Shown: positions 16,117-26,366, counted from the stretch's first letter. The stretch is DNA of 64,000 nt from an uncultured Lachnospiraceae bacterium (GCA_947626435.1 CANQSB010000017.1:1-64000); one strand, 5' to 3'. Numbers and translations are program-made. The notes: a model not told the origin generated them from the sequence alone.

Positions 16117-18636
16117 ATGAAGAATCTTATCAGCAAGATATTGGTGTGTACGGCTGTTTTTATACTTACGCTGTTTGTGAGCAGCGGCATTTACAATAAC
16201 GGCAACGAAGAGATGACTGCGGGCATGTCAAAGGCGTCGCTTCCGCTGGTGCATGTAAGCGCGGAAGGAATTGACTGCAATTATATGTATGGGCTGCGGC
16301 AGGACGTAGACGGCAGTTTTTTCAGGGATACGATAACGCCGCTTGGAGAGGGCAGGACGATTGACATAGTCATAGACAAATACGGCAATGAGATAGACGG
16401 CATTTCCTTTGAGGTCAGAAGCATAGACGGCACAAGGCTGGTGGAGCGCACACAGGTCAAGGATTACCGCGAGGGCGCAGAGCAGATACGCGCGACGGTC
16501 ACAATCAAGGACTTGATAGAGGCGGGGACGGAATACAACTGGATATTGATGCTTGAGACGGGCGGTGAGACGGTCAAGTATTATACGAGGATAATATCGG
16601 GCGGTGATTTTGCCGTTAGGGAAAAGCTTTCGTATGTGAAAACCTTCCATGAAAAGACGTATGACAAGGAAAGGGCGCGCGAGCTTGCGACATATCTTGA
16701 GCCTGACTCGACAGGCGACAATACGACGTACAGCTATGTAAATATCCATTGCAGCTTAAAACAGGTTTCATGGGGCGATTTAAAGGTCAAAGAGCTGGTA
16801 GCTCCCCGCATTGTCATAAATGAGATAGACGAGCGCAACGCTTCGATTCATCTGTACTACATAGTGCAGACGACGGAGGGCGCGGACACTTATGATTATA
16901 ATGTAAGCGAATACTTCCGCATAAGGTACACGCCAGACAGGACTTATCTGCTTGATTATGAACGCAGGATGAACCAGATTTTTGACCCGGAGGCGAATGT
17001 CTACGCGAACAACAAAATAATGCTTGGCATAAGGGATGACGAACTCCAGATGCTGGAGAGCGACGGTGGCTCGAACCTGGCGTTTGTCAACGGCAAGCAG
17101 CTTTTCTGCTATCACTCGGCGGATAAAAAGCTTGCTAGCCTGTTCGCCTTTGCGGACGGCTTTGACCCGCGCACGACTTATGAAAACCATGACATAAAAA
17201 TCCTGAACGTGGACGAGACGGGCAATGTGAGCTTTATGGTATACGGCTATATGAACAGGGGCAGCCAGGAGGGTAGAATAGGTATACAAGTATACGAGTA
17301 CAACGGAATGCTGAACACCGTAGAGGAGCTCTTGTTCATACCCTACAACAAATCGTATGCAATGCTCAAGGCTGACATGGACCAGCTTTCCTATCTGAAC
17401 AATAAAGGCATACTTTACCTGTATCTTGACGGCTCGATAATCGCTGTAAACATACTTGAAAGGAGCTACAGCGAGGTCGCGTCAAATCTGCAGCAGGGGA
17501 GCTTTCAGGTGTCCGCCGGTGATGAAATGCTTGTATGGCAGAATTCCGCTGATGCGTATGACTGTACGGGGCTTATATTGATGAACCTCAACACCGGCAA
17601 TACGAAGGAGCTTAAGGCGCAGGGGAATAACCGCATGCTGCCGCTTGGATTTATAAATGAGGATTTGATATACGGGCTGGCGCGGTATGACGATATAACC
17701 ATGGATTCGACGGGAATGATGACGTTTCCAATGTACGTGGTATATATCCAAAATGAACAGGGCAGCATACTCAAAAGCTACGAGCATGAAAATATATATG
17801 TGACGGGAGCGGAGATAACGGACAACCTGATTACGCTCACAAGGCTTGAAAAGACGGAGGATGGCGTATACAACAGTCTGGCGGACGACCAGATAGTCAA
17901 CAGCACGCCGGAAGATACGGGCTACAATACGTCGGAGCTTGTAGCTACGCAGAGCTATGAAAAAATAGTGCAGCTTGTGCTGAAAAACACGTTGGACAGC
18001 AAGACGCTGAAGCACACGCTTCCAATGCAGGTTTTGTATGAGGGCTCGCGCAGCATGGAGATTAGCGTAGAGAATCCGGCGGACAGATATTATGTATATG
18101 GCAAGGACGGAATTGCGGGAATTTTTGCTCATGAGGCGGATGCCGTAAATCTGGCGTACTCGGTAAGCGGTACTGTGGTAGACGAAAGGGGGGAGTATAT
18201 ATGGAAAAGAGAATCACGCAGTACGAAAAACCAGATTATGGCTATCACAGGACGCGCAAGCGATGACGAAAGCAGCAGTTTGGCAGTATGCCTCGAGACG
18301 ATTTTGGGATTTGCGGGCTCCACAAAAAACATACAGCCTATGCTTGACGGCAACATGACGGTCAGTCAGATTCTGAAAGAGAACATAAACGGCATACGCG
18401 TTTTGGAGCTTAGGGGCGTAAGCCTTGATGCCGTGCTCTACTATGTGAATAAGGACATACCGGTGCTTGCGATGCTTGGAGACAATGACGCTGTGCTGGT
18501 GACAGGCTTTAACGAGTACAATGTCGTGCTCATGAATCCCGATACAGGCACAGTGTACAAGGTGGGGCTTAACGACGCCGCGAAAATGTTTCAGGACAGT
18601 GGCAACTTATTTGTCACTTATGTTATGGAAGCTTAA
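16117..18636 (+). CDS. Exported or membrane-anchored protein with degenerate C39-like domain
   Basis: 839 residues. Residues 5-25 form a signal anchor or signal peptide (LVCTAVFILTLFV). The next about 650 residues are unassigned and rich in beta strands and aromatics, suggesting an extracellular multi-domain protein. The last about 110 residues look like a C39-type papain-fold domain: SSSLAVCLETILGFAG, DIPVLAMLGDNDAVLVTGF, and VVLMNPDTGTV. The cysteine of the usual CGPASL motif and the histidine of the usual HAVVVTGY motif are both replaced by aspartate, so cleavage activity is doubtful. It follows the methyltransferase by 53 bases. Proteins of this type seem common in Lachnospiraceae but I know no function. 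Confidence 0.65.
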   Translation: MKNLISKILVCTAVFILTLFVSSGIYNNGNEEMTAGMSKASLPLVHVSAEGIDCNYMYGLRQDVDGSFFRDTITPLGEGRTIDIVIDKYGNEIDGISFEVRSIDGTRLVERTQVKDYREGAEQIRATVTIKDLIEAGTEYNWILMLETGGETVKYYTRIISGGDFAVREKLSYVKTFHEKTYDKERARELATYLEPDSTGDNTTYSYVNIHCSLKQVSWGDLKVKELVAPRIVINEIDERNASIHLYYIVQTTEGADTYDYNVSEYFRIRYTPDRTYLLDYERRMNQIFDPEANVYANNKIMLGIRDDELQMLESDGGSNLAFVNGKQLFCYHSADKKLASLFAFADGFDPRTTYENHDIKILNVDETGNVSFMVYGYMNRGSQEGRIGIQVYEYNGMLNTVEELLFIPYNKSYAMLKADMDQLSYLNNKGILYLYLDGSIIAVNILERSYSEVASNLQQGSFQVSAGDEMLVWQNSADAYDCTGLILMNLNTGNTKELKAQGNNRMLPLGFINEDLIYGLARYDDITMDSTGMMTFPMYVVYIQNEQGSILKSYEHENIYVTGAEITDNLITLTRLEKTEDGVYNSLADDQIVNSTPEDTGYNTSELVATQSYEKIVQLVLKNTLDSKTLKHTLPMQVLYEGSRSMEISVENPADRYYVYGKDGIAGIFAHEADAVNLAYSVSGTVVDERGEYIWKRESRSTKNQIMAITGRASDDESSSLAVCLETILGFAGSTKNIQPMLDGNMTVSQILKENINGIRVLELRGVSLDAVLYYVNKDIPVLAMLGDNDAVLVTGFNEYNVVLMNPDTGTVYKVGLNDAAKMFQDSGNLFVTYVMEA

Positions 18637-18693
18637 CTATATAAATGTAAAAAATTGCCGTATACATTTATGAATATTTATTGATATTTTTTA

Positions 18694-18722
18694 TTGTGTT
18701 AATCATTTTTTAATGATATACT
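18694..18722 (+). promoter_or_regulatory. Promoter of the DUF5722 gene
   Basis: TTGTGT (18694-18699), 17 bp, TATACT (18717-18722). The spacer holds an inverted repeat, ATCATT-TTTT-AATGAT, a possible operator. Confidence 0.5.
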
Positions 18723-18783
18723 ATAAAAATCGGTTGCAGTTTATAATTTTAAAAGCCGCAAAGACGGCGGAAAGAGAGGAAAA

Positions 18784-20391
18784 ATGAAAAAAAAGCTAAC
18801 ATTTTACGCAGTCATCTGCGCACTGCTTGTATGCCTTATGCAGATTACGGCTATGGCGGCAGGCAACATGACAATCAATCAATGTATCATTAGCGGTAAC
18901 AACCAGATAACGGTGGTTGCCACAGCACCCGCGGCAGTACCGAGCGATGACAACAACTATTATCTTTTTGAATTAAAGCCCTATCAGGGTTCAATCGGCA
19001 GCAGGCAGGATTTCTGCGCACAGGCTGCAAAGGCAGGTACGGTTACGTTCGTGACTACGCTTGACGAGGGTACGGCAGCATCAAAGCTCTATTCTAAGTT
19101 TGTGGTAGCGGTAAAGACGGGCGGTACGTTTACGGCAGTAAGCCAAGAATTTTACATTACCAATCCCGAGGCTATTGCTACGCATACAGCGGCAAATCCT
19201 GTACATGCATCAATAAAAGGCGTTACGGCGGATAATGCGGCTGTTTTGTCATTATCCGATTTAGGCGCTCAGCATGCGAGCTATGAGCTTGCCATTGACA
19301 GGTTTTTCCTTCCGGGCGCGGCGCTGCCCTATGCATACAATGGTAAGACCTACAATTTCAATCAGTCGATAGTGGCTGAGTATGATATGATTATGACGCT
19401 TCTTGCGACTCAGAACGTAGAAGTTACGATGAACATTGTAAACTATTACAACGCGGCTACGGCGCTTACCGTAAAGCCCGCGGGACGTGTGGCTAAATAC
19501 AGGCAGTATGCTTTCAATACGGACGAGCAGCTCGGCGCGGAGTCGATAGAGGCGCTTATGTGCTTCCTGACGGAGCGCTACAGCAATCCCGCGACGGGGC
19601 TTATCTCAAACTGGATTATAGGTAATGAGGTAAACAATAACAATCCCTGGTATTTTGCCGGCAATCACAATGTAAACAGCTTTACGCTCGAATACGAGAA
19701 AGCGTTCCGCATGTGCTACAATGCGATTAAGAGCCGCAATGCCAATGCGCGCGTTCTTACCTGCATAGACCAGAGATGGACATGGGAAGACGGTACGCCG
19801 AATCAGTATGGCGCGAAGACGTTTATAGATAACTTTAACATTGACGTGGCTTCACATGGCAATATCGACTGGGGCTTGGCTTGGCATCCTCATGCGGTTC
19901 CACTTTACGCGGCTAAGTTTTGGGATATGCCTAGCAACTATAAGGCAATGAATCTTATAAGCCAGACACCGAATACAAAAATGATAAATCTTCTGAACTT
20001 TGATGTCTTTATAAATTATATGACGCAGCCTTCTTTCCTTGCACCGAATGGTCAGGTAAGATATATCAGCATATCAGAGGTTTTGTTTAACTCGCAGGGT
20101 TCAAATGAGGCGACGCAGGCGGCAGGCTTTGCATATGCATACAAGATTGCTTCAAAGAGCCCGTATATCAAGGCGTTTATAGTGCACAGACTGGTAGACA
20201 GCCCATATGAAAAGGCTCATGACAATTCAGCCTGCGGACTTTATAATTGCGACGCAAACGGCTGGGCTACTACGCCGAAGCAGATTTATGACGTGTTCAA
20301 GTATATAGACACTCCGCAGTCGGCAGCTTATACGCAGTTTGCGCTTCCGATTATCGGCGCGTCAAGCTGGGCGGCACTCGGACTTAATTAG
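18784..20391 (+). CDS. Secreted DUF5722 protein, glycoside-hydrolase-like barrel
   Basis: 535 residues with a clear signal peptide (basic MKKK, hydrophobic ICALLVCLMQITAMA, cleavage near AMAAG). An N-terminal beta domain (28-135) precedes a barrel domain that matches the DUF5722 family. Two glutamates sit where clan A glycosidases carry their acid and nucleophile: WIIGNEVNNNNPW in the middle and YISISEVLFNSQG further on. This supports a polysaccharide-degrading role, but no activity is established. GAGAGGA lies just before the ATG. The gene has its own promoter and stands alone between the C39-like gene and the ileS leader. Confidence 0.75.
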   Translation: MKKKLTFYAVICALLVCLMQITAMAAGNMTINQCIISGNNQITVVATAPAAVPSDDNNYYLFELKPYQGSIGSRQDFCAQAAKAGTVTFVTTLDEGTAASKLYSKFVVAVKTGGTFTAVSQEFYITNPEAIATHTAANPVHASIKGVTADNAAVLSLSDLGAQHASYELAIDRFFLPGAALPYAYNGKTYNFNQSIVAEYDMIMTLLATQNVEVTMNIVNYYNAATALTVKPAGRVAKYRQYAFNTDEQLGAESIEALMCFLTERYSNPATGLISNWIIGNEVNNNNPWYFAGNHNVNSFTLEYEKAFRMCYNAIKSRNANARVLTCIDQRWTWEDGTPNQYGAKTFIDNFNIDVASHGNIDWGLAWHPHAVPLYAAKFWDMPSNYKAMNLISQTPNTKMINLLNFDVFINYMTQPSFLAPNGQVRYISISEVLFNSQGSNEATQAAGFAYAYKIASKSPYIKAFIVHRLVDSPYEKAHDNSACGLYNCDANGWATTPKQIYDVFKYIDTPQSAAYTQFALPIIGASSWAALGLN

Positions 20392-20394
20392 TGC

Positions 20395-20424
20395 TTGACA
20401 GGACGGTAAATTTGGAATTATACT
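20395..20424 (+). promoter_or_regulatory. Promoter of the ileS leader
   Basis: TTGACA (20395-20400), 18 bp, TATACT (20419-20424). Confidence 0.7.
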
Positions 20425-20439
20425 GGTAAATATAAAATA

Positions 20440-20746
20440 TTAAGGCAATCGGCATTAAAGACTATGACGAAGACAGTACGCGTTTCATCAAAATTTACAG
20501 CGAGCCGGCGGTGGTGTGAGGTCGGCATGAGTAGAGAAATGCGGAAAATCACTTCCGAGTCGCGGCACTAAAATCTTCTGTACATTTAGATTGAAAGTAA
20601 GCGCCGCCGTCCCCTCCGCGTTAGGGAGGAGCATATTAAACCGTAATTTGTATTTTGCGCAATACAAAATCCGGCGCGTATGGCGTAACGGTGGCTGCGA
20701 GGCATTATACCCTCGTCCTTTACGAAGGACGGGGGTTTTTGTTTTT
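20440..20746 (+). promoter_or_regulatory. T-box leader of ileS, isoleucine specifier
   Basis: A tRNA-sensing transcription attenuator. The 5' stem I has GACGAAGACAGTACG, the distal loop AGCGAGCCGG...GGTCGGC, and returns through GGAAAATCACTTCCGAGT, whose ATC (20548-20550) is the expected isoleucine specifier. A T-box-like AACGGTGGCTGCGAGG stands at 20687-20702. The terminator follows: CCCTCGTCCTT (20710-20720) pairs with AAGGACGGGGG (20725-20735), then T5GT5. Uncharged tRNA-Ile should favour the antiterminator and expression of ileS. The base after TGG is C rather than the T expected to pair with A73 of tRNA-Ile. Confidence 0.85.
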
Positions 20747-20795
20747 AGTGCCTGTGCCTTAGCTAAACGAAAAAATCAGATGGAGGACTACGACA

Positions 20796-23700
20796 ATGTA
20801 TCAAAAGGTTTCCACAAACATGAACTTCGTCGAAAGGGAAAAAGAAGTCGAGAAGTTCTGGAAAGAAAATGACATCTTCAAAAAGAGCATGGAGAACCGC
20901 AAGGAGGGCAAAACATACACTTTTTACGACGGACCGCCCACGGCAAACGGCAAGCCGCATATAGGTCATGTGCTTACCCGCGTAATCAAGGACATGATAC
21001 CGCGCTACCGCACAATGAAAGGCTATATGGTGCCAAGAAAAGCAGGCTGGGACACGCACGGGCTTCCCGTAGAGCTTGAAGTTGAAAAGCTCCTTGGCTT
21101 GAACGGAAAAGACCAGATTGAGGAGTACGGCATGGAGCCCTTTATCAAAAAGTGCAAGGAATCCGTATGGAAATACAAGGGAATGTGGGAGGATTTTTCA
21201 GGCACGGTCGGCTTTTGGGCTGATATGGACAATCCGTATGTCACATATGACGACAATTTCATAGAGTCCGAGTGGTGGGCGTTAAAGCAGATTTGGGATA
21301 AAAAGCTTTTGTATAAGGGCTTTAAAATCGTTCCGTACTGCCCGCGCTGCGGCACGCCGCTTTCATCTCAGGAGGTTGCACAGGGCTATAAGACCGTAAA
21401 AGAGCGCTCTGCGGTAGTGCGCTTTAAGGTTGTCGGAGAGGACGCATATTTTCTTGCATGGACGACGACGCCATGGACTCTCCCGTCAAACGTCGCGCTC
21501 TGCGTAAACCCTGACGAAACCTACTGTAAGGTAAAGGCAGCGGACGGCTATACTTATTATATGGCGGAGGCGCTTCTTGACAGCGTGCTTGGAAAGCTTG
21601 CTGAAAATGAAGATGATAAGGACAAAAAAGCGTATGAGGTGCTTGAAACTTACAAGGGCACAGATTTAGAGCGCAAGGAATACGAGCCGCTGTTTGACTT
21701 TGCAGCGCAGATAATAGAAAAGCAGCACAAAAAGGCGCATTACATCACATGTGACAGCTATGTCACAATGACAGACGGTACTGGTATCGTACACATCGCG
21801 CCTGCATTTGGCGAGGACGACGCAAATGTAGGCAGAAAGTATGATCTGCCGTTTGTACAGCTTGTAAACGGCAAAGGCGAGATGACTGAGGAAACGGCTT
21901 ATGCGGGCGTTTTCGTAAAGAAAGCTGATCCTATGATATTAAAGGATTTGGAGGCAAAGGGCTTACTGTTTGACGCGCCTAAGTTTGAGCATGAATACCC
22001 CCACTGCTGGCGCTGCGATACGCCGCTTATCTACTATGCGCGTGAGTCGTGGTTTATAAAGATGACGGCGGTAAAGGATGATTTAGTACGAAACAATAAC
22101 ACAGTCAACTGGATTCCTGAGTCTATCGGCAAAGGGCGCTTTGGCGACTGGCTTGAAAATATCCAGGACTGGGGTATTTCAAGAAACCGCTATTGGGGCA
22201 CGCCGCTCAACGTATGGGAGTGTGAGTGCGGACATCAGGAGTGCATAGGGAGCCGCGCGGAGCTTGCGGAGCGCAGCGGCAAGCCCGATGACGCAAAGGT
22301 TGAGCTGCACAGACCGTATATTGACGAGGTCACGTTTAAGTGTCCCGAGTGCGGCAAGGACATGCACAGAGTTCCCGAGGTAATTGACTGTTGGTTTGAC
22401 TCAGGAGCGATGCCGTTTGCGCAGCACCATTATCCGTTTGAAAATAAAGACCTGTTTGAGCAGCAGTTCCCCGCTCAGTTTATTTCCGAGGCGGTGGACC
22501 AGACAAGAGGGTGGTTTTATTCACTTATGGCGGAGTCAACGCTTTTGTTCAACAAGTCGCCGTATGAGAATGTAATCGTGCTGGGGCACGTGCAGGACGA
22601 GAACGGGCAGAAGATGAGCAAGTCAAAGGGAAATGCCGTAGATCCGTTTGAGGCGCTTGAAACATACGGCGCTGACGCTATCCGCTGGTATTTCTATATC
22701 AACTCCGCTCCTTGGCTTCCAAACCGTTTCCACGGCAAAGCCGTGCAGGAAGGGCAGAGAAAGTTTATGGGCACGCTTTGGAATACCTATGCTTTCTTTG
22801 TGCTTTACGCAAATATAGATGATTTTGACGCGACAAAGTACATGCTTGAATATGACAAGCTGCCCGTAATGGATAAGTGGCTTTTGTCAAAGCTCAACAC
22901 GGTAGTTAAAGAGGTTGACAGCGACCTTGAAAATTACCGCATACCCGAGGCGGCAAGAGCGCTGCAGGAGTTTGTTGACGAGATGAGCAACTGGTACGTA
23001 AGGCGCAGCCGCGAGCGTTTCTGGGCGAAGGGAATGGAGCAGGACAAGATAAACGCATACATGACGCTTTACACGGCGCTTGTGACTATTTCAAAGGCTG
23101 CAGCGCCGATGATACCGTTTATGACGGAGGATATTTACCGCAATCTTGTATGCAGCATAGACAAATCAGCGCCCGAGAGTATTCACCTGTGTGACTTCCC
23201 CGTCGCTGATGAGAAGCTTATTGACACGCAGCTTGAAGCTGATATGGAAGCTGTATTGAAGGTGGTAGTCATGGGGCGCGCCTGCCGAAATGCCGCAAAC
23301 ATCAAAAACCGCCAGCCAATCAGCAAAATGCTGATAAAAGCGCCGTTTACGCTGAGCGAATTTTATCAGGAGATAATACGCGACGAGCTGAATGTAAAGA
23401 GCGTGGAGTTTACCGAGGACGTAAGGGAGTTTACGACCTACACCTTCAAGCCGCAGCTTAGGACAGTAGGACCTAAGTACGGCAAACAGCTTGGCGGCAT
23501 TCAGAAAAAGCTTGCGGAGATAGACGGAAACGCGGCGTTTGCGGAGCTTAAAGAAAACGGCTTTATCGCGTTTGACGTAAACGGTACAGAGGTCAAGCTT
23601 GCCGAGGAGGATTTGCTTATCGACATTACGCAGAAGGAAGGCTATGTAACGGAGGCGGACAATACGGTTACAGTAGTGCTTGACACGAATCTCACTGACG

Positions 23701-23957
23701 AGCTTATCGAGGAAGGCTTTGTATATGAGGTAATCAGCAAAATCCAGACAATGCGCAAGGACTCCGATTTTGAGGTCATGGATCACATCAATGTTTACAT
23801 CAGTGGGAATGAGAAGATTGCCGAGATTGTGAAGAAAAACTCAGGCTCAATCGGCGAGAAGGTTCTCGCCAATGCGTTTAAATATGAAAACGGCGGAATT
23901 TCCAAGGAGTGGAATGTCAATGGGGAAAAAGTTGTAATTGGCGTTGAAAAAATATAA
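20796..23957 (+). CDS. ileS: Isoleucyl-tRNA synthetase
   Basis: Class I synthetase of 1053 residues charging tRNA-Ile; essential. The HIGH motif is in GPPTANGKPHIGHVL (HIGH at 55-58) and KMSKS is near residue 605 (GQKMSKSKGN). The editing domain TWTTPWTLPSN lies at about 223, and CWRCDTPLIYYARESWF further on. The length and the lack of a zinc-binding C-terminal end fit the long, eukaryote-like group found in many Clostridia. GGAGG lies before the ATG. Regulated by the T-box leader upstream; a strong terminator follows at 23963. Confidence 0.97.
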   Translation: MYQKVSTNMNFVEREKEVEKFWKENDIFKKSMENRKEGKTYTFYDGPPTANGKPHIGHVLTRVIKDMIPRYRTMKGYMVPRKAGWDTHGLPVELEVEKLLGLNGKDQIEEYGMEPFIKKCKESVWKYKGMWEDFSGTVGFWADMDNPYVTYDDNFIESEWWALKQIWDKKLLYKGFKIVPYCPRCGTPLSSQEVAQGYKTVKERSAVVRFKVVGEDAYFLAWTTTPWTLPSNVALCVNPDETYCKVKAADGYTYYMAEALLDSVLGKLAENEDDKDKKAYEVLETYKGTDLERKEYEPLFDFAAQIIEKQHKKAHYITCDSYVTMTDGTGIVHIAPAFGEDDANVGRKYDLPFVQLVNGKGEMTEETAYAGVFVKKADPMILKDLEAKGLLFDAPKFEHEYPHCWRCDTPLIYYARESWFIKMTAVKDDLVRNNNTVNWIPESIGKGRFGDWLENIQDWGISRNRYWGTPLNVWECECGHQECIGSRAELAERSGKPDDAKVELHRPYIDEVTFKCPECGKDMHRVPEVIDCWFDSGAMPFAQHHYPFENKDLFEQQFPAQFISEAVDQTRGWFYSLMAESTLLFNKSPYENVIVLGHVQDENGQKMSKSKGNAVDPFEALETYGADAIRWYFYINSAPWLPNRFHGKAVQEGQRKFMGTLWNTYAFFVLYANIDDFDATKYMLEYDKLPVMDKWLLSKLNTVVKEVDSDLENYRIPEAARALQEFVDEMSNWYVRRSRERFWAKGMEQDKINAYMTLYTALVTISKAAAPMIPFMTEDIYRNLVCSIDKSAPESIHLCDFPVADEKLIDTQLEADMEAVLKVVVMGRACRNAANIKNRQPISKMLIKAPFTLSEFYQEIIRDELNVKSVEFTEDVREFTTYTFKPQLRTVGPKYGKQLGGIQKKLAEIDGNAAFAELKENGFIAFDVNGTEVKLAEEDLLIDITQKEGYVTEADNTVTVVLDTNLTDELIEEGFVYEVISKIQTMRKDSDFEVMDHINVYISGNEKIAEIVKKNSGSIGEKVLANAFKYENGGISKEWNVNGEKVVIGVEKI

Positions 23958-23962
23958 GGTTT

Positions 23963-24003
23963 AAAAAGCGGGAGATTTCTGATGGAAGTTTCCCGCTTTT
24001 TAT
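23963..24003 (+). terminator. Terminator of ileS
   Basis: AAAAAGCGGGA (23963-23973) pairs with TCCCGCTTTTT (23991-24001). Confidence 0.85.
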
Positions 24004-24070
24004 ATTTTGTTTAAATTTAGACGGTTAGAACATGTTTCACAATCGCTTAAGTAATATAAAATGGAAAGGA

Positions 24071-25378
24071 CTACACTGTCGTATCCACCCCATTAAGATT
24101 GATATGCTCGTCCTCTCCCATAGGTATAAGCAGATACTTTTGACCGTCGATTGTCTGCGCCTTTACCTGCTCTGCCTTGTCAGGCTTCATGCGCAGAAAA
24201 ACTTCCGCCCATCGCTGTGCGTCTTCGGAATTAACGGGTGCTTCCATGCTTACGAGCGTTTCAATCTGTTTGTCCTTTTCTTCGCTTTCCTCCTTGGTTT
24301 CCTTGAGCTCGTTTTTGAGCGTAGCCACTTCTTCAAGCAGCTTTATTTCTTTTTTCTCCTTATTATTTTTTTCAATCGCCTTTTCATTTACAAGATTTTT
24401 TACGACAGGCGGCGTGTCGCTGAATTCGCTTGTAAACTGCTCCTGGATAAGCGATACCGCGGCGTCGGGAATATCATTTTTAGTGAGTACGTCCTTTATG
24501 ATTTCATTGGTGAGCGTAAACGCCTCTGGTTCAATAACCACCAAATCCTCCATTTCTGCCTCATGCTCTTCGGCAATGTCATTCAGGCTTTCCTGTATAT
24601 CCAAAAGAACTTCGTCACTTTTCTCGATAATTGGTGAAATAGCAGTCTTTACTATGCTGTGGAAAGTATTCTGCTCCTCTGTGGCTGTGCGCTTAGCTCC
24701 ACAGCCGAGGGCGTTTTCGACAAAATTCTTGTGAGAGTCCTTGGCGTCGCGGACATAGTATGTAAGGGTGTTGACATCGGCACTCCTATCCACAAATGAC
24801 GGAAACAGGAAACCGACGTCAGGCATACCGACTACGCGGTCCTGAATGCGCGCGCCTATCCTGTGCTCGTCCTCGCGGTAGCCAAGACCCGGCTTTGAAA
24901 GGTTTACGGGGCATATGGCGCAGAGCAGGTACCGGAAAACCTCCTCCGATTCGTCGAGCTTCAGGTCGTCATTTGTCTTGGTGATGACGTCATACGCGTC
25001 ATGGAAAATCAGTATCAGGTAGTTGCCGACATAATCGTAATGCTCGATAATCATGTCATACAGATGCTCCAAAAGCTCTGGATTACCAAGCCCGCTCTCG
25101 CGAAGCCCCAGAAGATATTGCTGCTTTGTAAGCTGTCCGCTTTGGTCTTCCGTAAATTTAAGCTCTAAAAGGTTGTTGCCTATTGTCCCTGAAAGCGCCC
25201 TTTTGGCAATATCGAGGTACTTGTAAAATTCCTCGTCGTCCAAATTCAAGAAGTTTTCGTCAAGCTCCACCACCTTATTTTTGTTTGCGTCCACATAGCA
25301 GCCGCACATCCGCGTAAAAGTGCAGCTCTCCTTTTTGAAACGCCGTTTTAACTCTAATATATCTCTGTTTCTAAGCAT
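24071..25378 (-). CDS. DUF4317 domain protein
   Basis: 435 residues matching DUF4317, a family seen mainly in Clostridia with no known role. The N-terminus (MLRNRDILELKRRFKKESCTF) and the FTRMCGCYVDANKNKV segment are typical. Residues about 330-375 form a charged coiled coil (KNNKEKKEIKLLEEVATLKNELKETKEE), and the C-terminal end is acidic. No signal peptide or membrane segment, so probably cytoplasmic. Ribosome site AGGATTAAC-like, moderate. It converges with ileS. The stretch 25379-25750 on the other side is AT-rich and shows no gene. Confidence 0.85.
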   Translation of the reverse strand: MLRNRDILELKRRFKKESCTFTRMCGCYVDANKNKVVELDENFLNLDDEEFYKYLDIAKRALSGTIGNNLLELKFTEDQSGQLTKQQYLLGLRESGLGNPELLEHLYDMIIEHYDYVGNYLILIFHDAYDVITKTNDDLKLDESEEVFRYLLCAICPVNLSKPGLGYREDEHRIGARIQDRVVGMPDVGFLFPSFVDRSADVNTLTYYVRDAKDSHKNFVENALGCGAKRTATEEQNTFHSIVKTAISPIIEKSDEVLLDIQESLNDIAEEHEAEMEDLVVIEPEAFTLTNEIIKDVLTKNDIPDAAVSLIQEQFTSEFSDTPPVVKNLVNEKAIEKNNKEKKEIKLLEEVATLKNELKETKEESEEKDKQIETLVSMEAPVNSEDAQRWAEVFLRMKPDKAEQVKAQTIDGQKYLLIPMGEDEHINLNGVDTTV

Positions 25379-25759
25379 TGTTAATCCTCCAAATTATTTT
25401 TTGTTTTTATCCCAATTGCCTTTTGTTGATAACAGAAAGGTAGGGTAATTCCACTGTGTAAGCTATATGTTAAAAAGCTGACTAACTTAAATGATAACAC
25501 AAAAGTTTGTGTTTGTGGGAAAAAATTTACTATAAATATGGATACATTTGTTCTAAATTATCGGGGGATTTGTGTGGTTTTTTATTTAGCTGAGATTGAA
25601 ATTTTGGAGTAAGTGTATATTTTTTAATGATTTTTGTAAAAAAAAGAATCGGCATCATTGTAGTAATTACAATGCTTTGCGGGATGTCTTGTGTAAATTT
25701 TTTTTGTAATTTGTGAATATTTTTCGTCTTTGTTCCTTGGCGCGTGCATGCCCAAAGGG

Positions 25760-26294
25760 GCTAAAGCCGCATATTTACTGCATTTGCGCCGTGTTGTGGC
25801 TTGAAATATTTGAAAAGCTCGGGATTACAAGTGTGCCTGTGAAGACAAATCCGGAGCTCAGGCCCTCGAGGCTGTTCAACAGCATATGGGGGTATGTGAA
25901 GAAGTCAATGATCACGATACTGCGGGCGTATATGATGTATAAGCCGCTTAAGTGCTTTACGTTTTTGATGCTGCCGCCTATGGCGCTGGGGATTGGGTAC
26001 ATACTCAGGTATTTCTGGTTTGTATTCAAGGGGACGGCAACAGGGCATGTGCAGTCGCTGATACTGGCGTGCATGCTGCTGATTATCGGGTTCCTGACCT
26101 TTATGATAGGGCTTATGGCTGACACGCTAGCGGCGAACAGGAGGCTGCTGGAGGACACGCAGTACCATGTGCGGCGGACTGAATATGACGCGCTGTATAT
26201 GCAGCAGAAGGTCGAGAAGGAGGCCGTGAGGACTTACATGGTCGTAGGGGAAACGCCACAGCGCGAGGATGAGAGGAGCAGCTCTGCTATATAG
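25760..26294 (+). pseudogene. Glycosyltransferase remnant (GT2 with C-terminal membrane helices)
   Basis: The last about 175 residues of a polyprenyl-phosphate-type GT2 protein. VPVKTNPELRPSRLFNSI, YVKKSMITILRAYMMYKPLK, two membrane helices (MLPPMALGIGYILRYFWF; LILACMLLIIGFLTFMIGL) and ADTLAANRRLLED are all characteristic. The catalytic GT-A domain is missing, and the frame upstream (about 25713-25760) does not resemble it. The open frame has no good start. Probably a deletion remnant at the edge of the polysaccharide locus. Confidence 0.75.
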
Positions 26295-26329
26295 CCGAAA
26301 GGCTTTATATAGATTGTTTGATTACAGTA

Positions 26330-26366
26330 TGGCACCTTGACAACTGCATACTTTGCATTAGGAAAA
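26330..26366 (+). repeat. Copy of the CACCTTGACAA...CATACTTT element
   Basis: GGCACCTTGACAACTGCATACTTTGCATTAGG matches the block in the Rpn leaders (1761-1795, 3545-3575, and 55830-55855 on the other strand). It also resembles one arm of the terminator at 28261. Shared by unrelated accessory genes. Confidence 0.5.

Noticed and set aside
20591-20872. Frame across the ileS leader
   Set aside because: It overlaps the T-box and terminator and runs into ileS in another frame.
24032-24637. Hydrophobic + strand frame over the DUF4317 gene
   Set aside because: Antisense of codons for charged residues gives an apparent hydrophobic protein; the DUF4317 gene on the other strand is convincing.
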